Shown here: positions 1 to 6,221 of the stretch, piece after piece
Position numbering within the stretch: the stretch's first letter is position 1
How the letters are laid out: every line of letters begins with the position of its first letter
Source: Gammaproteobacteria bacterium
GTDB taxonomy: Bacteria; Pseudomonadota; Gammaproteobacteria; Pseudomonadales; Azotimanducaceae
Length of the DNA stretch: 37,054 bases
Assembly: GCA_026709225.1 (NCBI GenBank)
Contig: JAPOTJ010000031.1
Location: 1 to 37,054, forward strand
Reading direction: 5' to 3'
Notes under the pieces: generated by a model
What the model saw: the letters and a program-made list of their open reading frames with translations, nothing else
What the model was told of the DNA's origin: nothing
Database searches by the model: none
Translations under genes and position numbers: made by a program

Positions 1-222
1 ATTGGTAACCTCACCCTTGTGAACGGAAAGCTGAACTCGGCTCTCTCCAATGCAGCATGGGACGAGAAGCGAAGCGAACTCTCAAACCACAGCGTACTAT
101 TCCTCAACAAATCGCTGGTAAACGAGGGACCAGAGGTCTGGGACGAAAGCGAGATCGCAAAGAGAGCAGAATCTCTGCATCGTGCGGCGGTTCAGGCGTG
201 GCCGTATTGGACAGACCTGTAG
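1..222 (+). CDS. C-terminal fragment of a DUF1524/HNH (GmrSD-like) protein
   Basis: The frame is open from base 1 and ends at a TAG at 220-222, so only the last 73 residues of a longer protein are in the window. The visible part starts IGNLTLVNGKLNSALSN and continues with a KR pair, a run of Leu/Asn residues, a WDE.EIAKRA segment and a terminal W. This pattern (GNLTL..lN..lsN..w..Kr..L, then Wde..I..Ra) is typical of the end of the DUF1524 domain. That domain is an HNH-type nuclease module found in GmrSD type IV restriction enzymes and in related DUF262/DUF1524 proteins. The catalytic His-Asn residues lie upstream, outside the window, so activity cannot be judged. It converges on the antitoxin gene with a gap of only 7 bases. 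Confidence 0.65.
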   Translation: MGNLTLVNGKLNSALSNAAWDEKRSELSNHSVLFLNKSLVNEGPEVWDESEIAKRAESLHRAAVQAWPYWTDL

Positions 223-229
223 CAAGTTC

Positions 230-550
230 TCATACAACTGCCGCAAGACCATTTCTCGCCACCAGCGTCAACAGCTTAAGCGAAGCCCCGCGAGGGCACT
301 TCTCGCCGCGCTCCCACTGGTTCACCAACCCAGTCGTCACGTTGAGGTAACGGGCGAACACCGCCTGACTCGCGTTCTCGCGCAGCCGGAGCGCACGTAT
401 GTCCTCAGGCGCCATCTCCTCAACCGGCAGCAGACACATCTCGTCGAGCGATTTCATCGTCCGCTTCGACATCACTGCTGCTTCGGTCATGCCCTGCGCC
501 GTCTCGTGTACTGAGGCTAGCACCTCGCTCCCATACTGCTTAGTCATCAT
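230..550 (-). CDS. higA: HigA-type antitoxin, XRE-family HTH regulator
   Basis: This 106-residue protein has a poorly conserved N-terminal half followed by a helix-turn-helix: IRALRLRENASQAVFARYLN then VTTGLVNQWERGEKCPRGASL. This is the classic Cro/C1-type fold of HigA and related antitoxins. It ends LLTLVARNGL, as family members usually do. It presumably binds and neutralises the toxin encoded just upstream on the same strand and represses the shared promoter (family knowledge). Its start overlaps the end of the toxin gene by 11 bases, which indicates translational coupling in the toxin-first order of higBA. Start options are the ATG at 550 or the adjacent ATG at 547. Confidence 0.85.
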   Translation of the reverse strand: MMTKQYGSEVLASVHETAQGMTEAAVMSKRTMKSLDEMCLLPVEEMAPEDIRALRLRENASQAVFARYLNVTTGLVNQWERGEKCPRGASLKLLTLVARNGLAAVV

Positions 551-914
551 AGTTCACCTCACTAATCGTTTTGTTCGCCAGCATAGCGTCCAGACCGACT
601 TTGTCCAACTGCAACAGTTCATTTGCGAGTACCCGTAGCGCCTTGATCTCCGTGGCACGAAGGTTCTCCCGGTCATTTTTTGCGAAGCCGTGAACAAAGA
701 AAGCATATTCCCCTCTCCGCAATACTAATACAGCCCGCAGCCCTCGGGATCTGCCTTGGCCTGTTCGTGCGATGCGTTGCTTGAAGATACCGCCGCCGAG
801 GTCGGCATCGACTAATCCGTTTTCGATTCGCTCCACGGCTTCGCAAAGCGCACGGTCACTGATGCTTTTGCGACCTGCGAAGCGCACGAAGGGCTTGGTT
901 TTGAAGGTGCGCAG
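540..914 (-). CDS. higB: RelE/HigB-type toxin (type II TA), probable CTG start
   Basis: The protein matches the small RelE-like toxin family that contains GLVDADLGGGIFKQRIAR, then a YAFFVHGFAKNDREN motif and a C-terminal EIKALRVLANELL helix. Such toxins are ribosome-dependent mRNA interferases (family knowledge). The first standard start codon is a GTG at 887. The nine codons upstream of it encode LRTFKTKPF, which fits the expected family N-terminus (M-K-T-F-K-T-K/R). No ATG, GTG or TTG precedes this segment before an in-frame TGA. The CTG at 912-914 is preceded by GAGG with a suitable spacing of about 6 bases, so I place the start there. A GTG start at 887 with loss of the first beta strand is the alternative. 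The antitoxin gene follows with an 11-base overlap. Confidence 0.75.
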   Translation of the reverse strand: MRTFKTKPFVRFAGRKSISDRALCEAVERIENGLVDADLGGGIFKQRIARTGQGRSRGLRAVLVLRRGEYAFFVHGFAKNDRENLRATEIKALRVLANELLQLDKVGLDAMLANKTISEVNYDD

Positions 915-923
915 TTCGCACCT
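905..923. promoter_or_regulatory. Perfect 7-bp inverted repeat over the toxin start
   Basis: AGGTGCG and CGCACCT are separated by 5 bases. The repeat lies between the predicted promoter and the toxin coding region and includes the ribosome-binding GAGG and the CTG codon. It could be the operator bound by the antitoxin, or in RNA a hairpin that hides the ribosome-binding site. The palindrome is seen directly; both roles are inference. Confidence 0.5.
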
Positions 924-948
924 CGTAGGAGTGTTTTTTCATGTGCCG

Positions 949-977
949 AATATAGTGCCAAGCCGGACACTAATCAA
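949..977 (-). promoter_or_regulatory. Sigma-70-type promoter of the higBA operon
   Basis: Read on the minus strand, TTGATT (972-977) and TATATT (949-954) are separated by exactly 17 bases. This places the transcription start about 20 bases upstream of the inverted repeat at 905-923. It is the only good -35/-10 pair upstream of the toxin. Confidence 0.6.
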
Positions 978-1031
978 GTCACTGTACCGGCACAGGCGCA
1001 CTCACTAAGGGCTCTCGCCAAAATAACCTGT

Positions 1032-1904
1032 TCATTTTGAAGGTCTGGGCGACAGCGTGTAGTTCCATTCGCCGTGGAAGACGTCGCGCCTGATGTCGAG
1101 TGCGCCCATCTGCTCGTCGGACACCCGGATGCCGGTCGGGTAGCGGCCCTCGTCGAGTTGCGAACGGATTGACAGCCCTTCCCCTGTGGTGGTGGCGCCG
1201 ATCAGGTTGACGACGACCTCGTGGCTCACCAGCGGCCGCCCGCGCCAGTTCTGGGTGACGTGGCAGAACATGCGGTGCTCGATCTTGTTCCATTTGCTGG
1301 TGCCGGGCGGGAAGTGGCACACGGAGATGCGCAGCCCGAGCTCGTCGGCGAGGCTCTGGAGTTCGAGCTTCCACAGGCGGGAGCGGCTGCCGTTCGAGCC
1401 GCCGCCGTCGGCGGTGACCAGCAGGCGCCGCGCGCCCGGGTGGGCAAGGCGCCCCATCCGCCGCCACCAGCGCCGCAGCGTCTCCACGGCGAACGCCGCC
1501 GTGTCGTGGTCGACGCCGACGCTCATCCAGCCCTCGTTGGCCGCCAGGTCGTAGACGCCGCAGGGGATCGCCTTGCCGAGGTCGCGGTCGATGAAGTCGT
1601 GCACCCCCGCCTCCTCCGGCCTGCCCTTGGGCCGCCACTCCCGGCCGCCGTTGCGGAACGGCCGACCAGCTCCTTCTTCTTCGTGTCCACCGACACCACC
1701 GGCTCCCCGAGGCGCTGGAACGCCCGCACGCGCCGGTCGATGCGCCGGAACTGCGCGTCCCGGTCCGGGTACTGGCGCCCCTCCAGCGTCTTGCGGTTGG
1801 CCTGCAGGCTGTACCCCAGCTCGTGCAGCAGGCAGTTCACCGTGCGCTCGCTCGCCGGATGACCCGCCTCCCGCAGCCGCCGCGTCCGCTCATCCAGGAA
1901 CGGC
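1032..1904 (-). pseudogene. Frameshifted, 5'-truncated ISAzo13-family transposase
   Basis: The reading frame from 1904 downwards encodes DERTRRLREAGHP, then LLHELGYSLQANRKTLEG and VSVDTKKKELVG, hallmarks of the ISAzo13 (Rhodopirellula-type DDE) transposase. Around 1657-1662 one base appears missing: the frame changes after KKKELVG, and the expected continuation FRNGGREWRPKGRPEE and HDFIDRDLGK is found in the next frame. The 3' part then runs unbroken through VTADGGGSNGSR and CHFPPGTSKWNKIEHRMF to HGEWNYTLSPRPSK and a stop at 1032. Upstream, a TAG just before PFLDERT and the lack of the N-terminal third show 5' truncation near 1905. The element is therefore dead. Its 3' boundary probably lies near 1008-1025, but no matching inverted repeat was found. 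Confidence 0.85.
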
Positions 1905-1983
1905 TATCCGGGCAATGAGCGCTCGCTGTTTGATCCGCGGCTCGCAACAATGAAGTCTCAGACAGCTGGAGCGCAGCCTCTCC

Positions 1984-2898
1984 TCATCCCTTCAGCCCCG
2001 CCAAGAATTCAAGCGTCCGCTCGTACCCCTCCTCATCCTCACTCACAATCGCTGCGTTAAGCTCCGTGACACCTGCGTCTTGATAACGCTGAATCCCGCT
2101 GCGCAGCGCGTTCTCGTCGCCGAGCACTGCGATATCCGCAGGACCTGCCGCACCCTCGCGGTCGAGCATCGCGCGGTAGCTCGGCAGTTGGCCGTAAATC
2201 ACGAGATCGCGCGCGGACTGCTCCCTCAAGGCATCTGGCTTCATTGTCAAACCAATCGGCACGCCGGCCACCACCTTTGGGGCGGGCCGACCAGCGCTTT
2301 TTGCGCCCGCGGTTATGCCTTTGACGATGTGATTTTCCATAGTTCGAGGACCGACCATCCATGTATTGGTGCCATCCGACAGCTCGCCCGCGATCTTCAG
2401 CATTCGGGGCCCAAGCGCGGCCACCACCACGGGCACCGGCTCTGCGCCGGGCGCGTTGAATTGCACGTTGTTGATCCGGTATGAATCGTTCGCCGCCGTC
2501 ACCGCTTCTTGCCGAACCAAAGGCATCAGCAGCGACAGGTATTCCTGCATGTGGCTCGCTGGCTTGTCGTACGACATGCCGAACATATCTTCAATGACGA
2601 GTTTGTGCGAGAGCCCGATGCCGAGTGTGAATCGATTCCCGCTCGCAGCTGCCGCGGTGAGCGCCTGCTGCGCCATCGCGACCGGGTGACGCGGATAGGT
2701 CGGCACCACCGCTGTACCCAACTTGACGCGCGAAGTGGCTGCCCCGATGACCGACAGGGCACCAATAGCGTCAAACGAAAAAATATTCGCCATCCAAATC
2801 GAATCGAGGCCTGCGGCTTCGATTTCTCGCGCAGCCTCGACAAGCGCTGGCAGCGTCTGTTGTTCGCCGCCCGCGCCGAGCATCACGCCAATTTCCAT
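1984..2898 (-). CDS. LLM-class F420-dependent oxidoreductase
   Basis: This 304-residue TIM-barrel flavin/deazaflavin enzyme belongs to the luciferase-like monooxygenase superfamily, in the subgroup that uses F420. It shows IGVMLGAG at the N-terminus, then AGLDSIWMAN, KLGTAVVPTYPRHP and RFTLGIGLSHK, the usual order of strands and substrate loops. The substrate cannot be predicted. It is divergent from the F420 biosynthesis genes with about 70 bases between starts, so the cofactor and a user of it are co-located. Of two nearby ATGs (2910 and 2898) I prefer 2898, because GGAG lies 6 bases upstream of it while 2910 has no ribosome-binding site. The gene ends at a TGA at 1984-1986. Confidence 0.85.
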   Translation of the reverse strand: MEIGVMLGAGGEQQTLPALVEAAREIEAAGLDSIWMANIFSFDAIGALSVIGAATSRVKLGTAVVPTYPRHPVAMAQQALTAAAASGNRFTLGIGLSHKLVIEDMFGMSYDKPASHMQEYLSLLMPLVRQEAVTAANDSYRINNVQFNAPGAEPVPVVVAALGPRMLKIAGELSDGTNTWMVGPRTMENHIVKGITAGAKSAGRPAPKVVAGVPIGLTMKPDALREQSARDLVIYGQLPSYRAMLDREGAAGPADIAVLGDENALRSGIQRYQDAGVTELNAAIVSEDEEGYERTLEFLAGLKG

Positions 2899-2932
2899 TT
2901 CGAACTCCATTAGGTGTGTGTGAGCCAGCCCA

Positions 2933-2938
2933 TATAAT
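2933..2938 (+). promoter_or_regulatory. Consensus -10 box for the F420 operon
   Basis: A perfect TATAAT lies 29 bases upstream of the fno start. The region 17 bases further upstream (TTAGGT) is a poor -35, so an activator may be needed or the promoter may be weak. The site sits in the short divergent spacer shared with the LLM gene. Confidence 0.5.
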
Positions 2939-2967
2939 ACCGAGCCGCTTTACGATGAGAGACCACA

Positions 2968-3648
2968 GTGAGCAACAAATCGAGAGAAAAAATCTGTATT
3001 GCCATCCTCGGCGGCACGGGCGATCTCGGCACGGGCCTTGCCATCCGCTGGGCCAAGGCCGGGCATGAAATCATCATCGGCTCACGCACTCAAGCCAAAG
3101 CTGAAGCTGCGGTGGCGGCGTTGCAAGAGATGAGTCCCGAGACGCCCGCGCAAGCCCTAGAGAACCCATTGGCCGCTGAATCGGGAGACATCGTGGTGCT
3201 GACGGTGCCTTTCGCGCATCAGCTTTCCACCTTGGAGACTGTTCGCGAGGGCGTGCAAGGCAAGATCCTCATTGACACTTCGGTGCCGCTCATGCCGCCC
3301 GCAGTCGGGCGAGTGCAGCTTCCCGAAGGCGGCAGCGCTGGCAAGCGTGCGCAAGATCTTCTGGGCGAGGATGTCATGGTGGTGTCTGCCTTTCAGAATA
3401 TCGCCGCGCATCTTTTGCAAACCGATGCCGAGATTGACTGCGATGTGCTCGTGGCTGGCAACAAGGTCGATGCGCGGGCGCGCGTCATCGAACTCGCCCA
3501 GGATGCAGGAATGAACGGTTATCACGCCGGTCCGATCGACAATTCAGCCGCTGCCGAAGCCTTGACATCGGTGCTGATTCAGATCAACCGTCGCCACGAG
3601 ATCGCCCACTCAGGCATTCGCATCGTCGGTCAGACACCGCACAGTTAA
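2968..3648 (+). CDS. fno: NADPH-dependent F420 reductase (F420:NADP oxidoreductase)
   Basis: A 226-residue enzyme that transfers hydride between NADPH and coenzyme F420. The N-terminal Rossmann motif AILGGTGDLGTGLAIRWA (about residues 12-29) closely matches the family's GGTGDxG signature and is followed by IIIGSRTQAKA, the NADP-phosphate-binding strand-turn. The helical C-terminal half contains VSAFQNIAAHLL, DVLVAGN and the GPIDNSAAAEALT segment typical of Fno. The start is a GTG preceded by a GAGAGA stretch; no ATG fits better. It is the first gene of the operon, 14 bases before cofE, and supplies F420H2 for enzymes such as the neighbouring LLM protein. Length and motifs are normal. Confidence 0.92.
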   Translation: MSNKSREKICIAILGGTGDLGTGLAIRWAKAGHEIIIGSRTQAKAEAAVAALQEMSPETPAQALENPLAAESGDIVVLTVPFAHQLSTLETVREGVQGKILIDTSVPLMPPAVGRVQLPEGGSAGKRAQDLLGEDVMVVSAFQNIAAHLLQTDAEIDCDVLVAGNKVDARARVIELAQDAGMNGYHAGPIDNSAAAEALTSVLIQINRRHEIAHSGIRIVGQTPHS

Positions 3649-3662
3649 GGACAATTCTGCGC

Positions 3663-4439
3663 ATGTCCGCGCACTTCTCTGCGCACGCTATCGAGGGCGT
3701 GCCGATGATCGAGCCGGGTGATGCCTTGGCGCAGATGTTTCTCGACGCAATCAGCGCGAACGGGCTTGCGCTCGAGGACGGCGACATTCTGGTCGTCGCG
3801 CAGAAGGTGGTTTCCAAGGCTGAGGGACGCTATGTGCGCCTTGATTCAGTCGCGGCGGGCGAGGAAGCGGTCAGAATCGCGAATGTCACGGGTAAGGATG
3901 CGCGCCTTGTCGAGATCATTCTGCGGGAATCGACGCAGGTGGTGCGCATGAAGCCGGGCGTGCTCATCGTCCGCCACAAGCTCGGTTGGGTGTGCGCGCA
4001 GGGCGGCGTCGATCAATCGAATATCGACCATGCGGACGGCGAGCGCGCATTGCTGCTGCCCGAAAATCCCGATGCCTCGGCGAATCGTGTGAGACATCAG
4101 CTATATGAGCTGACCAAAGTCCATGTCGGCGTCATCATTTGCGATAGCATGAATCGGCCATGGCGGCTTGGGTCGGTTGGGGTGGCGATTGGTGCCGCGG
4201 GTATCGCGGTGCTTGAAGACCATCGCGGCGGTCATGATCTGTACGGTCGTGATCTCCAGGTGACGCTGATCAGCCGAGCCGATGCCATCGCGAGCGCGGC
4301 CAATCTCGTCATGGGCGAGACAACGGCCAAGGTGCCGCTCGCGCTTGTGCGCGGTCTGCGACATGGCATGGATCAGGCGGGGCGCAATGACAGCGCTCTC
4401 GACATCATTCGCCCAGTGAAAGAGGATATGTTTCTTTGA
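3663..4439 (+). CDS. cofE: Coenzyme F420-0:L-glutamate ligase CofE
   Basis: This 258-residue ligase adds gamma-linked glutamates to F420-0 in a GTP-dependent reaction (family knowledge). Diagnostic stretches are IEPGDALAQMF, GDILVVAQKVVSKAEGR, HKLGWVCAQGGVDQSN, LPENPDASAN, ICDSMNRPWRLGSVGVAIG and the late LVMGETTAKVPLALVRG. It is a stand-alone CofE of the archaeal/proteobacterial size. The C-terminal nitroreductase-like domain that makes actinobacterial FbiB a fusion is absent, so dehydro-F420-0 reduction, if needed, must be done by another protein. The start ATG gives the expected N-terminus ending in EGVPMIEPGD. Its TGA overlaps the TTG start of cofD (TTGA), implying coupled translation. 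Confidence 0.93.
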   Translation: MSAHFSAHAIEGVPMIEPGDALAQMFLDAISANGLALEDGDILVVAQKVVSKAEGRYVRLDSVAAGEEAVRIANVTGKDARLVEIILRESTQVVRMKPGVLIVRHKLGWVCAQGGVDQSNIDHADGERALLLPENPDASANRVRHQLYELTKVHVGVIICDSMNRPWRLGSVGVAIGAAGIAVLEDHRGGHDLYGRDLQVTLISRADAIASAANLVMGETTAKVPLALVRGLRHGMDQAGRNDSALDIIRPVKEDMFL

Positions 4440-5449
4440 ACTCATCTCAGAAGCCGGTGAAAGGCCGACCCAAATACATCGTGCTCACAGGCGGCGTCGG
4501 TGGTGCCAAGCTCTGCCAAGGCCTCGCGCGCGTGCTCGAACCTTCTCAGCTACTGTTCGTTGTCAACACAGGTGACGACTTCACGCACCTCGGCCTGCAC
4601 ATTTCGCCAGATGTCGACAGCTTGATGTATGCATTGGCTGGGCTTTCAAGCCGTGAGCGCGGCTGGGGTCGCGACGATGAAACATGGAACTGCCTGGAGA
4701 CACTCAAGAAACTCGGCGGTGAATCCTGGTTTCGGCTCGGTGACCGCGACCTCGCCCTGCACTTGAAGCGAACCGCTGACCTCGCCGCTGGCAAAACCCT
4801 GACGCAATCCATCGCATCGATCAAGAAAGGCCTGCGCGTGAAGAACCGCATCGTGCCGATGAGCAACGACCCGGTGCGCACCAAGATCGATACAGACGAG
4901 GGAATGCTCTCGTTTCAGGAGTATTTTGTTTCGCGGCAGTGCCAGCCGAAGGTCAATCGCGTTGTCTATCAAGGCACCTGGGATGCGCGCATGGCGAGCA
5001 GTGTCCACACTTTCCTGCAGTCTGCGGAACTTCGCGGCACCATCATTTGTCCATCGAATCCCGTCCTCAGCATCGACCCTATTCTCGAAGTGGAAGGCAT
5101 GCGCGACTGGCTGCGTTTTCCGCACACGCCACGTGTGGCGGTCTCTCCGATCATTGGGGGCGAAGCAGTCAAAGGACCGACTGCCAAGATATTCAAAGAG
5201 CTTGGCAAGGAAGTCAACGCGATTGGCGTGGCGAAGCATTACGGCACGCTTCTTGACGGCTTCATCTACGACCGTCGGGACCACTACCTCGAAACGCGCT
5301 TTAAGGGTATGCCCTTGCCAGCGAGGTCAACCGACACGCTGATGCAAACCGATGCCGACAAAGAAGCGCTCGCGCGGAACGTTCTGCAGTTCATCGACGA
5401 TATCAGCCTCGAGAATGTCTTTGGCAAGCTTGAGCCGTATGATGCGTAA
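4436..5449 (+). CDS. cofD: 2-phospho-L-lactate (or related) transferase CofD
   Basis: A 337-residue transferase that joins the guanylylated phospho-acid made by CofC to FO, giving F420-0 or its dehydro/3PG analogue. Near the N-terminus it has YIVLTGGVGGAKLCQGLA and the VVNTGDDFTHLGLHISPDVDS motif, the family's nucleotide and FO binding core. These are followed by WFRLGDRDLALHL, VPMSNDPVRT and a C-terminal SPIIGGEAVKGPTAKI segment. The predicted start is a TTG overlapping the cofE stop; no ATG or GTG precedes the conserved core. The 3' end overlaps the cofC start by 11 bases. Confidence 0.93.
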   Translation: MNSSQKPVKGRPKYIVLTGGVGGAKLCQGLARVLEPSQLLFVVNTGDDFTHLGLHISPDVDSLMYALAGLSSRERGWGRDDETWNCLETLKKLGGESWFRLGDRDLALHLKRTADLAAGKTLTQSIASIKKGLRVKNRIVPMSNDPVRTKIDTDEGMLSFQEYFVSRQCQPKVNRVVYQGTWDARMASSVHTFLQSAELRGTIICPSNPVLSIDPILEVEGMRDWLRFPHTPRVAVSPIIGGEAVKGPTAKIFKELGKEVNAIGVAKHYGTLLDGFIYDRRDHYLETRFKGMPLPARSTDTLMQTDADKEALARNVLQFIDDISLENVFGKLEPYDA

Positions 5450-6098
5450 CATTTGGGCGGTCGTGCCCATTAAATCGTTCATCGGTGCCAAGAAGCGGCT
5501 CGCACGCGTGATCGATCCGAAGTCTCGCGCAGCGCTTGTGAATGCGATGGCAAACGATGTAATCCGTGAGCTCAAACATGTCCGGCAACTCACCGGCATT
5601 CGTATAGTGACAGCGTCCGATGAAGTGCACGCATTCGCCCGCGCTGAAGGCGTCGATGATTGGCACGACCCATTGAGCGGCGACCTCTCAGGTACGCTCG
5701 AAGCCGCCGCCGAGCATCTTGCCGCCTCGCGCCGCGCGGATACGATGATGATCGTGCCGTGCGATGTGCCGCTCGTCCGCCACGAACTTTTGGCGGAAAC
5801 GCTTGACCGCCACGAGTCCCTCACCCTCGCTTCAGACGATCAAGGCGAAGGCACCAATCTCCTAATCGCCTCACCGCCGAACCTGATTCGCCTGTGCTAC
5901 GACGGTCACGGCTTTCGCACGCACCTGGCGCGAGGACATGCACTCGGTCTCACCCCACAAATCATTGAAGACGACTCCATTCACCTTGATGTGGACACCG
6001 CCGAAGACTTGCAGAAACTCCGCAGTTTCGAAGCGCACCCTCGCTATGGACAGGCTGAATCGGTGAGGATTTCGTGTACCATCCAATCTGCATATTGA
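5439..6098 (+). CDS. cofC: CofC nucleotidyltransferase (phospholactate/PEP/3PG guanylyltransferase)
   Basis: About 219 residues. CofC activates a three-carbon phospho-acid with GTP to give the donor for CofD. The N-terminal WAVVPIKSFIGAKKRLA is the nucleotide-binding loop of the family, and MMIVPCDVPLV supplies the metal-binding Asp pair. Next come the GTNLLIASPP loop and HLDVDTAEDLQKLR near the end. Substrate choice (2-phospholactate, PEP or 3-phosphoglycerate) is known to differ between bacteria and cannot be read here. The start is taken as the ATGATG at 5439/5442 overlapping cofD. A frame open from 5352 would add residues unlike the family. The last 20 or so residues after LQKLRSF look non-conserved, and the stop leads straight into the fbiC frame. 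Confidence 0.9.
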   Translation: MMRNIWAVVPIKSFIGAKKRLARVIDPKSRAALVNAMANDVIRELKHVRQLTGIRIVTASDEVHAFARAEGVDDWHDPLSGDLSGTLEAAAEHLAASRRADTMMIVPCDVPLVRHELLAETLDRHESLTLASDDQGEGTNLLIASPPNLIRLCYDGHGFRTHLARGHALGLTPQIIEDDSIHLDVDTAEDLQKLRSFEAHPRYGQAESVRISCTIQSAY

Positions 6099-6221
6099 AT
6101 CCGCAGCTCTCCCCTGAATCTCACTCATCTCATCGCCAAGGCTGAGTCGAACGGCAGACTCGATGCGCACGAATGCCTCGCCCTCGCCGAACATAAAGAT
6201 CTCGAAGCGCTGCGCGCGCTC

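Noticed and set aside
979-1638. 219-codon minus-strand ORF in the ISAzo13 region
   Set aside because: It is the frame shadow next to the real transposase frame, which carries all recognisable motifs.
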